DNA of 64,000 bases, from the NCBI GenBank assembly GCA_029216955.1, contig JANAVB010033216.1, positions 8,425,492 to 8,489,491 of the forward strand. Reading direction: 5' to 3'. The notes beneath the pieces were generated by a model. The model saw only the letters and a program-made list of their open reading frames with translations, was not told the DNA's origin and did not search any database. A program made the position numbers and the translations under genes. Each line of letters opens with the position of its first letter. Within the stretch, counting starts at the first letter, position 1. Below are positions 48,085-60,322 of this stretch, piece after piece. This stretch comes from Iris pallida. Taxonomy: Eukaryota; Streptophyta; Magnoliopsida; Asparagales; Iridaceae.

Positions 48085-50595
48085 CCCTTCCCCATCCTTC
48101 TCCATCATCCACTTATCATTTCACTTTCCCTTTCCAAATCCCTAACCCCCAAACCCTAGCCCGAGTTCCCGGAGCTGATCCCAACCGCCGACCTCCTCTC
48201 GAACCCACCGGCGTTTCCGATCCAGGCCGACCACTCCAGTGCCCCTCCCCGAGAGGCGACCCCTCCGGCGCCGAGCACCGCCGTCGCTCCTGTCCCGCGA
48301 CCGTCCCTAGCGGCCTGCCGCCGTTCTCGCAGCCGGTGCGACCCCTGCCGTGTCCGGCGACTCCGATTGACTGGGGCCGCAGCACCCCGAGCTCCATTCG
48401 TGGTTTTCGTGGCCGACCCCGTGCCCGGCTCAGCGCTTCCCGTACCTCGATTTGCCCCTTCGACCCGCTGTTTTCGTGCACCGCGGAGACGCTGCCACTG
48501 TTCACTCTTTTCAGCATTCCAAATTGTTGTTTCACGTTCACATACGCAGAACGTCCCTTGTCCGCGTATTCTGGAGTTTTCGGGAATTCATTTCCTCCAA
48601 TTATTACACCTGAGAGCTCTAGTCGAGCAATTTTTGGTATATTTCCGTTGCCCCATTTCCGTCTTTATAGTCTGTGATAATTTGGTCCACGAATTCCCCG
48701 GGAATTAGGTAAGCGCGATATTTACGAATTTTTCGAAATCCTTTCGGAAGCATTCTGTGAGTTTTGGAATATTTCTATGGGTTTGGTTTTTTCCAAATTC
48801 CATTTCGGAATTGGTTCTGTAGCTTTGAGTGTTCTGTTGGAATTTTTGAAGTTTGTTTCGATTTTTCGAAGTTCATTTCGGATTTTTCGAGTTTCATTTC
48901 GGTTTTCTGAATTTCGGAAACGTGCTGTGGTTATATTTTCGGGTTCGATATTATTTTTGGGTTCTGGATATTATTATTATTTTTGATTGGAAATTGGATT
49001 TCCCTGGTATGGAACTTGTGATTTGGGTTTGTGGCGCATTTTTCAGTTTTGGGTTATCCCGAAAATAGAGAAAATGCTGCCAAAATTTTTATAAAATTAT
49101 ATAAATGAATTTCAAATCGGTTTTTGAAATGGTTTATTAAATTAAATTTTTGGGCGACGACCGTACCATGGGCCCTAGCGAAATGCAAACGAAACCGAAA
49201 TTTTCGGACGTTGATGCATTAGCATTTTTGACGATTGGACCAATATCTGAGACTCATAAATTAATTCAATTTAATTTAAATTATTATTTTATTTTGTAAT
49301 TAAATTATAGGATAAATTTTAGAAACTAACCAAAGTTTTCTTCTTATTTAAATTCATGTAAAGTGGTATGTAAAGGGCATAAGCCCAGTTTTATTATTTC
49401 TGTAGTTTTGTAATAAATTAGTTAAATTTATTCTTTTCTGGTTGTGGTTGACATAAACACGTAAAATAGTAAAAATAACTATTTTTATAGAAAATTAATA
49501 TTGTTTTCTCTCATTAAATAAATTAGAAAAAAAACAAGTTATTATTTCACGTTTTTCTCATTTAAAGAAAAATATAGTTTTATTATATAAATTATAAAAT
49601 ACCAAGTTTTGCAAATAAATCGATAAATACAAAGTTTTTTTGAAATTAAATATAAAATGATCTTTCCATCATAATTAAATGTAACACATTAGATAATCGA
49701 GTTTTGTTTGTGTTAGTTTAAATAAAGAATTAAAATTAACTAGGACAAATTAGAGATTGAAAGTAGCATATCTAGTATGGCAACTTTGGAAATCTAAGAC
49801 CGACTTCTCGATTGTAGGATTTCGAGGACAAGTCTGAAATTCATCTCAGAGTCATTACCCTCATTCCAGTCAAACCAAGGTGTAATGCTTGTGGTTCGTA
49901 TTACGTATTTCTGGAATATGTATACGTATTTATTCTTGTATTGCATGATTTTCTTGCTTAATTTCCTCCCTAGGCTTGGTTTATTCTTGGTTTGGGTTGG
50001 CTTGGTTCGGTTTGGGATTGCTCTTGGTTCATCATGAACCAAAGGGTGAACACCCTACCTACCAATACCAGTACCATTTATTAACCCTTCTCCTTTCTCT
50101 CTCTTTATTTATCATCTTCTCCACCATTACTTCCTTACCTACCAGAGAGAGGGAGAGAGAGAGGTCTAGGCAAGTGTAACTTGCTTTATGGAGAAACTCT
50201 AATTTTATTGCTTCATTCTCTTCCTTACAGCATTTTAACTTACTTTAGAACTTGGCATTTTTACTTTCCATGGCTAGATTCTTGTAGATCTAAGTCTATT
50301 TTATTTTTGGAATTCTTGGGTTTTGATCTATTTAATCTTATTATTTTCGAGTTTTGATGGTTCCATGTTGTAGAGCATTTCGTTCTACCCCATTTTGACC
50401 TATGGAAGTTCGGATTTGGACTCCGGATGAAGGTTTCATGGAGCTTGGAAGCATTGATTCTTGACGTTCTTCTTCTCGGAAGCTTGGAGAAGAAGAACAG
50501 TGCTAGACTTGACCGCATGAATACTTCATGCGGCAAGTGATTCCGAGCCGCATGAGCCTTCATACGACAGTTCTGGCCGCATGGGCTTGACTTGG

Positions 50596-53217
50596 TGTCA
50601 CCCCCATTTTCTGTATTTTATAATTGTACTCGTAATTTGATTTTGGCACGTATTTTATTTTCTCGACTTGCGGATTTTGGTTTCTCGTAAATGGGTTTGG
50701 ACCATGGCTTGGTTTTATTTTGTGGAGTTGATTTGATTTGGTTTGGTTCATCATGAGTGGAATACCTTAGCCTATTCTCCACCTCCATTCTATCACAACC
50801 ACCCTCATTAAAACCTACCAACCTTTTCTCTCTCCTCCATAAACTCCATTAATTTCTTCTACTTCTTCTTCTTCCTTCTTCCACACAACTCCCCAACCCA
50901 TAGGCAAGTGCACCTTGCCATCAAATAAGCACCACTTTTTATTTGTCCATTAACTAGATTAGGCCATGAAGAACAACTTTAGAACTTGACATTTTGTGAT
51001 TTGGAGCTTTCATTCTTCTAGGTCTAGGTTTTAACCATTTTCGAAAATCCTTGGTTTTGATCTATTAAACTTCGATTTTTGCATGTTTTGATGCTTCCAT
51101 GTGGAAGAGAATTTGATTTTACTCAAGTTAGAACTTTGAAAATCTATATTTGGTTTTGATTTGACAAAGTTATGAAGAATTGAAGTTTTTGGTGTTCTTG
51201 GACCTGCTCTCGGCCAGGAAGAACATCCCTCTGCCTTGCGCTCTTTAGCGCATGGCCGATTGCGCACCCCCGGCCTGTGCTCTTTAGCGCAGGGCCGATT
51301 GCGCATGACCTCAGCCAGTGCTTTGCGCTGTGCAGGATTGCGCTGGCGCAAGCCATCCATGCGTAAGCCAGCCATGCGCAAAGTAACCCCTGCGCAATCC
51401 ACCCATGCGCAGTCTGTTCCTGCGCAATCCACCCATGCGCAGTTCACTTCTGCGCAGTCTGTTCATGCGCAATCTGCCCCTGTGCCCTGTGCCCCTGCGC
51501 ACTTGGCACCCTGCGCAACTGACACCTGCGCAATCCAACTCCCTGACCCCTTGCGCAATCCATTGGCTTTTGGAGTTTTGGTTATTTCTTTAAGCTTGGC
51601 TCTTCTATAGTCCTATATATATATTGGTATTTTATTAGATATTTTACGTCCATTTTATATCCTTACGCCTTTTGTCATGAACTTGATTTTACTTAATATG
51701 TTTGGAATGACTATTGTACATGGCATGGCATGACAAGGAACTAGCATAACACGACAGTGACCCGTAGTGGTGCACTCCTGACATGACCAACCTGACTTGA
51801 TAGTGGCCCGTAGTGGCGCACTTCTGACAGTACCCTGACATGATTTATCTTGATAACTTGATAGTGGCCCATGGCGGCGCACTCCTGACTTGACTTGTAA
51901 CTTGTAACTTGACTCGTATAATCAACTTGACACCGTAGGTGTTCCTGCTTGCTTGCTTGTACAATCCACTTGTCTTGTCTCGCATCATGTCTAGGACGTG
52001 ACTTCCTGGGCACCACGGCCAGGGACTCGCGCTAAATTGGATTAGGCTAATGATTAGATCAAACTAGAACATAGAGAATTCCCAGTCACAGGCAATCTCG
52101 TTATCTGGGCGCTTTAATGGACTTGTAGCTTGCCGACGAGTAGAGCATATTTCCAGCACACTGTCATGTGTTGCACCCTCTAAGTCACCTAAGGGTACAT
52201 TTGTCTCCCGGGCAATGTACCCACCTATAACTCTCAACCCGCGGAAGGATAACTGGATAGTCTGCAGGGCTTGGGACTAGAATTCTCACTTGCATCTTGT
52301 TAGTAATTAGGCTTGTGATAACCCTAGTTAGTTAAAGTAGTAAGCCGTAGTATTTGTTTGGCCGATTGCGAATGGATGGTGTCCAGCCTTGTCTAAGTCT
52401 TGTCTAGCTCCAGTACCTGCTATCTCCTGAGCATGTTTGTTTTACTTGTCTTAACGATAAATGAGTAGAGACAGTGAGCTATTCAGGCGAAGGGTTACAA
52501 CCCCGGTCCTTGTCTGGTTTAAGGATTGTAACCTGGCTCCCGGAATGGTTCTACGTCCCTAGTCGTTTATCGTCCTGTGTACTTTACTATTTGTACTTCT
52601 TTTATTCTTTATGTTCTGATATGCTGGCTTTTGTTCTTATTTGTGGCCTCCTTTGTGGCACTTGCTCTTTCTGGGGTTTGACCCAGCTGGTTTTGTGTGG
52701 CCAGATTTCGGAGCAGCTCCCGAGGATCTACCGAGCTTCCAGCCCAATTGTGACAACTAGACGGAACCCGGGCCAAGAGTAGGTTTTCCTTTTTGTTTCA
52801 CCCACTTATATGTAAATTTATTCTTTTGAGGCGTTTAGCCGACGAGCACCTGTTAGCTCGATGCACATTTACTTACTGTCTGCCTACGGGCTGTAAACAT
52901 GATTAACAAATCCTAGGGTTGATCATGTATGACTGAACTCTTGCTAGTCCTATCATTTTGTACGACTAGCTTCATGATCATCCAATATGTAATATTTGGG
53001 ACGCCTTATATATATATATTTGATGCTCTAATATCTTGTAACTCTGTTAATTGCTTGAGATTGAGACAATAGGCTTGACCTTAAGAGACGGCTGGCTTGT
53101 AGTAAACCCTCATATCTAGACAGCCGTGACCGTATAGTTGAGATGTATTCTATTTCAATATACGTAGCTGGCTATGTCTGCCCCCGCTCTCCAGTATTCT
53201 GGTTCTGGGGCGTGACA
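50596..53217 (+). mobile_element. Solo LTR nested in 5' LTR of Ty3-B, target duplication CTTGG
   Basis: A 2622-bp LTR, TGTCACCCCCATTTTC to GGGGCGTGACA, flanked by perfect CTTGG (50591-50595, 53218-53222). The 3' LTR shows the uninterrupted site near 61030. Its 3' half matches the other Tekay-like LTRs, while its short-motif block uses GCGCAATCC (51236-51565), as in the solo LTR at 22561-25615. AG-GCAAGT is at 50902-50909. Confidence 0.93.
51236..51565. repeat. GCGCAATCC short-motif array in nested solo LTR
   Basis: About 15 copies of CTGCGCAATCCACCCATGCG-like words at irregular spacing of 15-30 bp. Confidence 0.8.
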
Positions 53218-53222
53218 CTTGG

Positions 53223-53690
53223 CCGCAAGACAATTCATACGGCAAGTGACTTTGCCGCATGGGACTCTCAGCCGCATATGCTGGATCCCATTCCTGACCG
53301 CATGGACTTCTCTCTTAATTGAGCCGCATATGCGTCCGTCATTCCCTAGCCGTATGAACTTGCTTCCTCCCAGCCGCATGAAGCCCACTTCTCCACTGGC
53401 CGCATGAGGCCCAACATCTTGGAGCCGCATGCGCCCTCGTCCCCCTGACCGTATGCGCCCCTGCACTTCCAGCCGCATGCGCCCCCTTGTCTTAGCCGTA
53501 TGGGATCCAGTGACCCTGGCCGCATGCGCTCTCCTAATTGGGCCGCATGTGTCTTACCCTTTTTTGGCCGCATAAGGCCTTGCTCCCGAGCCGCATATGC
53601 ATCAGCACCCTTGATCGCATGAGACTGAGTTCATTATTAGCCGCATGGGCTGTTCCCTTTTAACCGCATGTGATCATTCCTGGCCGCATG
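53223..53690. repeat. GCCGCATG short-motif array, 5' LTR of Ty3-B
   Basis: About 20 copies of GCCGCATG or CCGCATGNGC at 20-30 bp intervals with variable filler. The matching array in the 3' LTR has fewer decayed copies (ACCGTATG here against ACCGCATG there). Confidence 0.85.
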
Positions 53691-55330
53691 TGCCTTAGCC
53701 ACATTGCTCTTCTATAGCCCTGTATATTGATATTTTATTAGATATTTAACGTCCATTTTATATCCTTACGCCTTTTGTCCTGAACTTGAAAATCATGAAT
53801 TCATTTGATATTTTTGGAATTGATAATTGAGCATGACGCGATAGTGACCCGTAGTGGTGCACTCCTGACATAATAACCTAACATGACCTGATAGTGGCCC
53901 GTCATGGCGCACTCCTGACTAGTACACTTGACATGATAAACCTGACATGATTATCTCGAATAGTTGTTGCGACGGCTACCTGACATGACATGACCTGTAT
54001 AATTTAACCTGGACACCGTGGGCGATTGTGCTTGTACAAATAAACCAGTCCTGTCTTGCATCATGTCTAGGACAGGGACTCCTGAGTACTACGGTCAGGA
54101 GTACCTACTAAAATGGACTAAGGCTAATAACTAGATTAATACATTAGTCATGACGAGATTTCCCAGCTACAGGTAATCTCGTTACCTGGGCACGCCTTGG
54201 GATCTGTAGCCTGTCGTCGAGTAGGGCACATTTCCAGCACACTGTCATGTGTTGCACCCTTTAAGCTACCTAATGGTACATTCGTTTTCTGGATGATGTA
54301 CCCACCTGAATTCAACTCTAATCTTTCAACCCGGATAACCTGGATGGTCTGCAGGGCTTGTGGCTGTGGAATAATCTCACTGCATCTTGTTAGTAATTAG
54401 GCTTGTGACAACCCTAGTTAGTTAAAGTATCAAGCCGTAATTCTTGCTTGGCCGTGAAGTGATTGGATGGAGTCTAACCAGTCTAGTCTTGCCCTGATCC
54501 TGTTCCAGATTATTGAATGACCAGAATGCTTGTATTTATTTTACCTATAAATGGTGAGAATTCCAAGTTCTGTTCAGACGAAGGGTTACAACCCCGGTCC
54601 TTGTTTGGTTTACGGGTTGTAACCTGGTTATCTGAATAGTTCCATGGTTATCTCGTCGTATATCATCCTGATGTATTTTCTTTATTTCCAGTTCTTACTT
54701 TTATTTATATCTTGTGCTGATTGCTGATTTTTAGTTCCTAAGTGAAGCCTCCTGGCACTTGCTCTTTCTGGGGTCTGACCCAGCTGGTTTTGTGTGGCCA
54801 GATTTCGGAGCAGCTCCAGAGGATCTACCGACCTTCCAGCCAGATGGTGGCCACTAGACGGAACCCTGGCAACGAATGGGTTATTTTTGGCTCTTCCACT
54901 CTATTGTAAAAATATTCTTTTGAGGCGTTTAGCCGACGAGCACCTGTTTAGCTCGATTGCACTTACTTACTGTCTGCCTACGGGCTGTAACATGATTAAC
55001 AAATCCTAGGGTTGATCATGTATGACTAAACTCTTGCTAGTCCTAACATTTTGTAACGACTAGCTTCATGATCAGCTGAATATGTAATATTTGGGACGCC
55101 TTATTATTGTATATTTAATGATCATACATCTTGTAACATTTACTTATTTGCTTGTGATTGAGACACTAGGCTTGTTCATGACCTTAAGAGACTGCTGGCT
55201 TGTTGATAAACCCTCATGTATCTAGACAGCCGTGATCGTATAGCGAGATGGAACCCATTTTATATACGTAGCTGGCTATATCTGCCCCCGCTCTCCAGTA
55301 TTCTGGTTCTGGGGCGTGACATGGTTTAAG

Positions 55331-55349
55331 TGGTGGCCCATACAGGTCT
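55331..55349 (+). promoter_or_regulatory. Primer binding site of Ty3-B, tRNA-Ile type
   Basis: TGGTGGCCCATACAGGTCT, 9 nt after the 5' LTR. It equals the LARD site at 18 of 19 positions; the one difference is G to A. Both match the complement of the plant tRNA-Ile(AAU) 3' end as I recall it. Neighbouring leader bases are otherwise unlike those of the LARD. Confidence 0.72.
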
Positions 55350-55551
55350 TGTAAATCAAGATATGTGAGGGTTTACCGAATAGATGTCTCAATCAGTATG
55401 CGCCTTTGATCTCTGCTCGTATCTTCTGAATCCCTGGATTCTTGTCCTGACCATATGCTTGTATCGTTGATCTGTCTTGGTCCTTACTTATTGTTTCCCA
55501 TATCGTCTTCTTCAGCGGCATCGTTCTTAAACCTGCCGATCAGCATGGCGG

Positions 55552-56640
55552 AGCACTTCCTGCGGATCAGCAGCAACCCGGAGATCAAGCCCAGCATTCG
55601 GGAGTAGCCTCCAGAGTCGAGCCTATTGGAGAAGAGCCACCACTCCAGCCAGTTCAGCCTGCCGAGCCTAATGATGGCACTTTGGTAGGTCTCGTCAGGA
55701 CCTTGATAGCTTCTCAAGATCGTCGTGGAGATGCCTTGTAACAGGCAGTGGCGGATGCTTTGACCAGATGAGGTCATCAGGGGAACAGCGCGGCCAACAG
55801 CTTCAAGCGCTTGAACCCTCCCTTCTTTGACGGTAGTGACGATGCTATCGCAGCAGATGCTTGGCTTCAGGATACAGAGGTGATTCTAGAAGCAGCTAGG
55901 ACCCCAGAGAACGAGAAGGTAGCCGTGGTGCGCCTGCAGTTGTTAGATCTTGCCCGCAGCTGGTGGACGGCTCAGGCCGTTCGATTAGTGGCACCCATTG
56001 CTTGGGCAGTATTCAGAGAGATATTCCAGACCAAGTATTTCGATGCTGTAGCTCGATATGATCTACAGACCCGGTTCACTAATCTGAAGCAGATGGGCAA
56101 GACGGTCGACGGATATGCGGCCGAGTTTTCCAGACTCAGTCGGTTCGCTCCCACCTTGGTGGCAATCGAGTATGATAGAGACCAGCGATTCCAGCAGGGA
56201 CTTCACCTGGAGATCTTATTGGCAGTTGAGCAGTTTGAGCATCAGACTTTTGATGCAGTCTTGAGTGCAGCCCGGAGGCATGAGTATACCTCCTAGAGGA
56301 TTGTGGATAGGGCCGGAGGTCGGAAGAGATCCTACGGCCAGATGAATCAGTCTTCAGCCCCAGCCCCGGCAGCTAGGGCCTTGACTATTGGAGCTCCGAG
56401 GCGAGCGGCCTCAGTAACGTCGGTCCAGCATTCAACCTCGACGTACCCTCAGCAGCAGAAGCAGAAGCAGTCTTCCGCAGTGGGATGTTCTCATTATGGA
56501 AAGCCAGGCCATGTGGTGGCAAATGTCGCAAGGCACAGGGATTGTGTCTGGCTTGTGGAGCACCAGACCATGGGGTTGGATCCTGCCCGAAAAGGGGTGG
56601 TTCATCATCGTCCAACCTTTCTAGCTCTTCGGTGAGAGGA
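55552..56640 (+). pseudogene. Ty3-B gag, broken
   Basis: A proline/glutamine-rich N-terminal part (ADQQQPGDQAQHSG) is cut by TAA at 55739 and TGA at 55769. The capsid frame then runs 55796-56293 (NPPFFDGSDDAIAADAWLQD, WWTAQAV, FREIFQTKYF, RFQQGL), the usual Retrotrans_gag signature, to TAG at 56294. Downstream a first zinc knuckle appears as CSHYGKPGH with Tyr in place of Cys, and a second, CLACGAPDHGVGSC, only in a shifted frame (about 56545-56590). No confident start codon. Gag would assemble the particle. Confidence 0.87.
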
Positions 56641-57690
56641 CCAACACCGGTCCAGCAGCAGCAGCAGTATCCATTGCCGAGGCCCTTGCCGCCTCAGTCC
56701 CAGATGTTCCAATAGCAGAACCCCCAGCAGCATGTTCAAGCCCAAGTCCAGAGTCAGAATAGGCAGCAAAGATTTCAGCAGAGGGGACCAGCACCCCGAG
56801 GGCATGGTCAGGCTATGGCGATGACCGTGGAGGAATGATTGGCACCAGGAGAGGTAGTGGCAGGTACTATTCTCGTCAACTCCTTTCCAGCTTCAGCTTT
56901 ATTTGATTCTGGTGCATCGTATTCTTTTATGTCTACACGATTCGCGACACGGATAGGATTGGAGCCCGAGTCATTATCAGTAAGGCTCAATATACTTACT
57001 TGTAACGGACTTGTCAGAGTAGATAGAGTATTTTCCTCGTGTCGGATCGTAGTTAGTGGTAGAGAATTTTCCGCTAGATTGATAGAATTCCCGATGGCCG
57101 ATTATGATGTGGTCTTAGGGATGGATTGGTTGAGGAACCAGTATGCTAGAATAGACTGCCATATTGGTAGGGTTGTTTTTAGCATTCCAGGCGAGCCAGA
57201 GTTTTCCTTTTCCCGAGGCAAAGTTGAACCTTCTCCTCTAGTATTGCGGATGGCAGTAGCAGTAGTTCAGTTGCCCAGGATAGTGGATGAGTTCCCAGAT
57301 GTTTTTCCAGAAGAGCTTCCAGGTATGCCTCCGGAGCGAGAGATCGAGTTCACCATAGACTTGATTCCTGGGACAATCCCAGTGTCAGAGAGAGTCTACA
57401 GGATGGCGTCGTCAGAATTGGAGATCTTGTACAAGATGATTGAAGAACTTCGAACTAAGAAATTCATTCGTGCTAGTGGATCGCCTTGGGGAGCCCCGAT
57501 GCTTCTTGTAAAAAAGAAGGATGGTACGTCTAAGTTATGTGTTGATTATCGTACCTTGAACTCAGTGACAATCAAGAACAGATACCCTCTCCCGATGATA
57601 GATGACTTGTTTGATCAACTCAAAGGGGCAGCAGTATTCTCGAAGATCGACTTGCGCTTAGGATATCATCAGATCAGAGTCAGAGAGTAG
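56641..57690 (+). pseudogene. Ty3-B protease and N-terminal reverse transcriptase
   Basis: A Gln-rich linker with TAG (56713) and TGA (56836) precedes a 283-codon open stretch from 56839. The protease active site FDSGASYSF is at 56902-56928 and its C-terminal block [11 protein letters not shown] at about 57103-57135. The linker [20 protein letters not shown] leads into RT with [24 protein letters not shown] and [14 protein letters not shown]. It ends at TAG 57688, inside the finger-palm region, after which RT carries straight on in the same frame. The reading is otherwise intact here. Confidence 0.9.
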
Positions 57691-59343
57691 GACATCCCGA
57701 AGACAGCTTTTAGATCAAGGTATGGGCATTGGGAGTTCCTAGTGATGCCATTTGGAGCGACCAATGCGCCGGCGGTATTCATGGATCTCATGAATCGCAT
57801 CTTCATGCCCTACTTGGATCAGTTTGTGATTGTGTTCTTGGATGACATCCTGGTCTATAGCAAGAGTGAGACGGAGCATGAGCAGCATCTCCGTGTAGTT
57901 CTTCAGATCCTTAGAGAGCACCAGTTATATGCCAAGTTCAGTAAATGCGAGTTCTGGCTTGATCGCATTTCGTACTTGGGTCATATCATTACTCGAGGAG
58001 GAGTAGAAGTGGATCCCCAGAAGATTGTGGCTATTGAGTCATGGCCAGTGCCCAGCACAGTTGCAGAGGTTCGTAGTTTTCTTGGATTGGCCAGCTACTA
58101 CCGGCAGTTTGTTTCAGATTTTGCTCGAATTTCAGCGCCATTGACGCAGTTGACCCGCAAGGATGCACAGTTTGCTTGGACAGCAGAGTGTCAGAGTTCT
58201 TTTAAGCAGTTGAAGCGAGGCCTGATAACAGCTCCTATTCTCACGCTTCCAGATGGGATCGGAGGATTCTCAGTATATTGTGATGCTTCAGGCAGAGGCC
58301 TAGGATGTGTTCTGATGCAGCATGGGAAGGTAATAGCTTATGCGTCACGACAACTTCGTGATCATGAGAGGAATTACCCAAACCATGACTTGGAGCTGGC
58401 AGCAGTGGTGTTTGCACTTAAGTTGTGGAGGCACTACTTGTATGGAGACAGGATGGAGATCTTTACCGACCACAAGAGCCTGAAGTATGTTTTCACTCAG
58501 AAGGATCTTAACATGCGTCAGAGAAGATGGTTGGAGCTTCTTGTGGATTATGATGTCAACTTGCAGTATCATCCCGGAAAGGCCAACGTTGTTGCAGATG
58601 CATTGAGCAGGAGAGCCGGAGTTTATTTCCTAACAACGCAACCAGAGCTGTTAGCAGATCTTCATAAGATGGGTATTGAAGTTGTTCTCCCTTACAGTGT
58701 GGCATTGATGGCCAGTATGCAAGTTCAGTCCACTATAGTCGAGAGGATCCGGATGGCGCAGTCAACAGATTCCAAGCTTCAGCGACTCAGAACAGAGTGT
58801 GAGGCAGGACGAAGACCAAAGTTATGCATTCATGAGCATGGTACACTTCGACATGGTAAGTATCTTTGTGTACCCAGCGGAGATATCCGGCAGGAGATCA
58901 TGTCAGAAGCGCACAGTTCGCAGTATTCCATCCATCCCGGCAGTACGAAGATGTACCGTGATATCCGTCAGCACTTCTGGTGGAATGGCATGAAGCAGAA
59001 GATAGCTCGGTTTGTCTCTCGGTGTTTGGTTTGCCAACAAGTTAAAGCCGAACATCAGAGACCGGCTGGACTTCTTCAGCCCTTACCGATTCCAGAATGG
59101 AAGTGGGAGCATGTGACCATGGATTTCATGACTGGATTACCTAGATCTCCAGCTGGTAGAGATGCTATCTGGGTTATAGTTGACAGGCTCACGAAGGTGG
59201 CTCACTTTCTTCCATTCAGAATTGGTCAGTCGACGGCTCAGCTAGCAGAGATGTATCTCAGGCAGATCGTCAGATTGCACGGTGTTCCAGTCAGTATCAC
59301 CTTGGACCAAAGATTCAAGATTTACATCGCACTTTTGGCGTAG
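57691..59343 (+). pseudogene. Ty3-B reverse transcriptase, RNase H and integrase N-terminal half
   Basis: One long frame, open from 57691 to 59342. RT holds [20 protein letters not shown] and the catalytic FLDDILVYS with FLDD at 57835-57846. RNase H holds [15 protein letters not shown] and [20 protein letters not shown]. Integrase begins with the zinc region ([23 protein letters not shown]) and the first catalytic Asp in [16 protein letters not shown]. Near 59305 a frameshift falls in the second catalytic block (SITLDQRF where the family has S-D-R-D), so integrase is cut before its last catalytic residue. Confidence 0.92.
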
Positions 59344-60163
59344 CTTACAAGAGAGTTTGGGGACTCATCTCCAGTTTAGTTTAGCCTATCACCCGCAGAC
59401 AGATGGCCAGTCGGAGCGCACGATCTAGACTCTTGAAGATATGTTGCGGTCCTGTACACTTGACTTCGGTGGTTCGTGGGAAGATCACCTGTACCTAGTG
59501 GAGTTCTCGTACAACAACAGTTTCCAGGCCAGTATCCAGATGGCACCGTTCGAGGCACTGTATGGTAGGAAGTGCAGATCCCCGCTAGCCTGGGATGATG
59601 TTGGAGAGAGACAGATGCTCGGTCAAGAAATGATTGCTCAGACAGTTGAGGTGGTCAGGAGAGTCAGAGATCATCTTCGAGTTGCCCAAGATCGCCAGCG
59701 CCATTGGGCCGGTTCCCATCGGCGTCCTCTCGAGTTTTCGGTCGACGATCATGTATTCCTGAGGATTTTGCCTAACCGTGGCGTCATTCATTTCGGCGTA
59801 CGGAGAAAGCTTAGTCCTAGGTATATAGGACCGTTTGACATTCTGGAGCGAGTAGGAGATGTATCCTATCATCTCGCTCTTCCGCCGTTACTAAGCGAGG
59901 TGCATGACGTGTTTCATGTATCCCAATTATGACGGTATATCCCAAACCCGAACCACATCCTGGATCATTCAGAATTTATTGTTGGTACCAACCTTTCGTA
60001 TGAGGAGAGGCCCGTGTCTATATTGGACCGGAGAGAGAAAACACTCAAGAACAAGACTATCAAGTTAGTCCGAGTTGCTTGGGATCATCACTCTTTGGAT
60101 GAGTCAACGTGGGAGCGCGAGGATGATATCCGATCGCGATATCCCGATTTGTTTGACTCGTGA
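59344..60163 (+). pseudogene. Ty3-B integrase C-terminal half with chromodomain
   Basis: After the frameshift the frame resumes with [14 protein letters not shown], which keeps the catalytic Glu, then TAG at 59426, then the frame to 59932: EFSYNNSFQASIQMAPFEALYG, GPY/F-type YIGPFDILER and DVFHVSQL. TGA at 59930 precedes the last part. The tail SYEERPVSILDRREKTLKNK, followed by LVRVAWDHHSLDESTWERED, is a chromodomain of the kind found in Tekay/Del chromoviruses, thought to steer insertion to heterochromatin. It ends at TGA 60161. Confidence 0.9.
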
Positions 60164-60308
60164 GGTATAATGTCTTCCTTGTGCCTCACGCCTTCGATTT
60201 CTTGCTTGAATGAGTGATTGCCTGCCTAGTTATAGCTTGCTTGTGATTATTATAGCTTGTCATTGCTCCTCTAGCCTCTTGATTAAATTTCGAGAACGGA
60301 ATTCTTTT

Positions 60309-60320
60309 AAGGTGGGTAGA
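60309..60320 (+). promoter_or_regulatory. Polypurine tract of Ty3-B
   Basis: AAGGTGGGTAGA, 2 nt before the 3' LTR, preceded by TTTCGAGAACGGAATT. The LARD has the same tract and nearly the same upstream bases. Confidence 0.85.
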
Positions 60321-60322
60321 GT

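Larger units (their letters stand above)
49881..55321 (+). mobile_element. 5' LTR of Ty3-B, split by a solo LTR
   Basis: LTR parts 49881-50595 and 53223-55321, TGTAATGCTTGTGG to GGGGCGTGACA. The second part carries the GCCGCATG array (53223-53690). Confidence 0.92.

Noticed and set aside
54794..55009. 71-codon frame conserved at 62611-62826 as a small gene
   Set aside because: The two copies are the 5' and 3' LTRs of one element, so similarity reflects recent copying only.
55322..55333. TGGTTTAAGTGG as a decayed initiator-Met primer site
   Set aside because: It matches at only 8 of 12 positions, and the tRNA-Ile-type site beginning at 55331 matches the LARD site far better.
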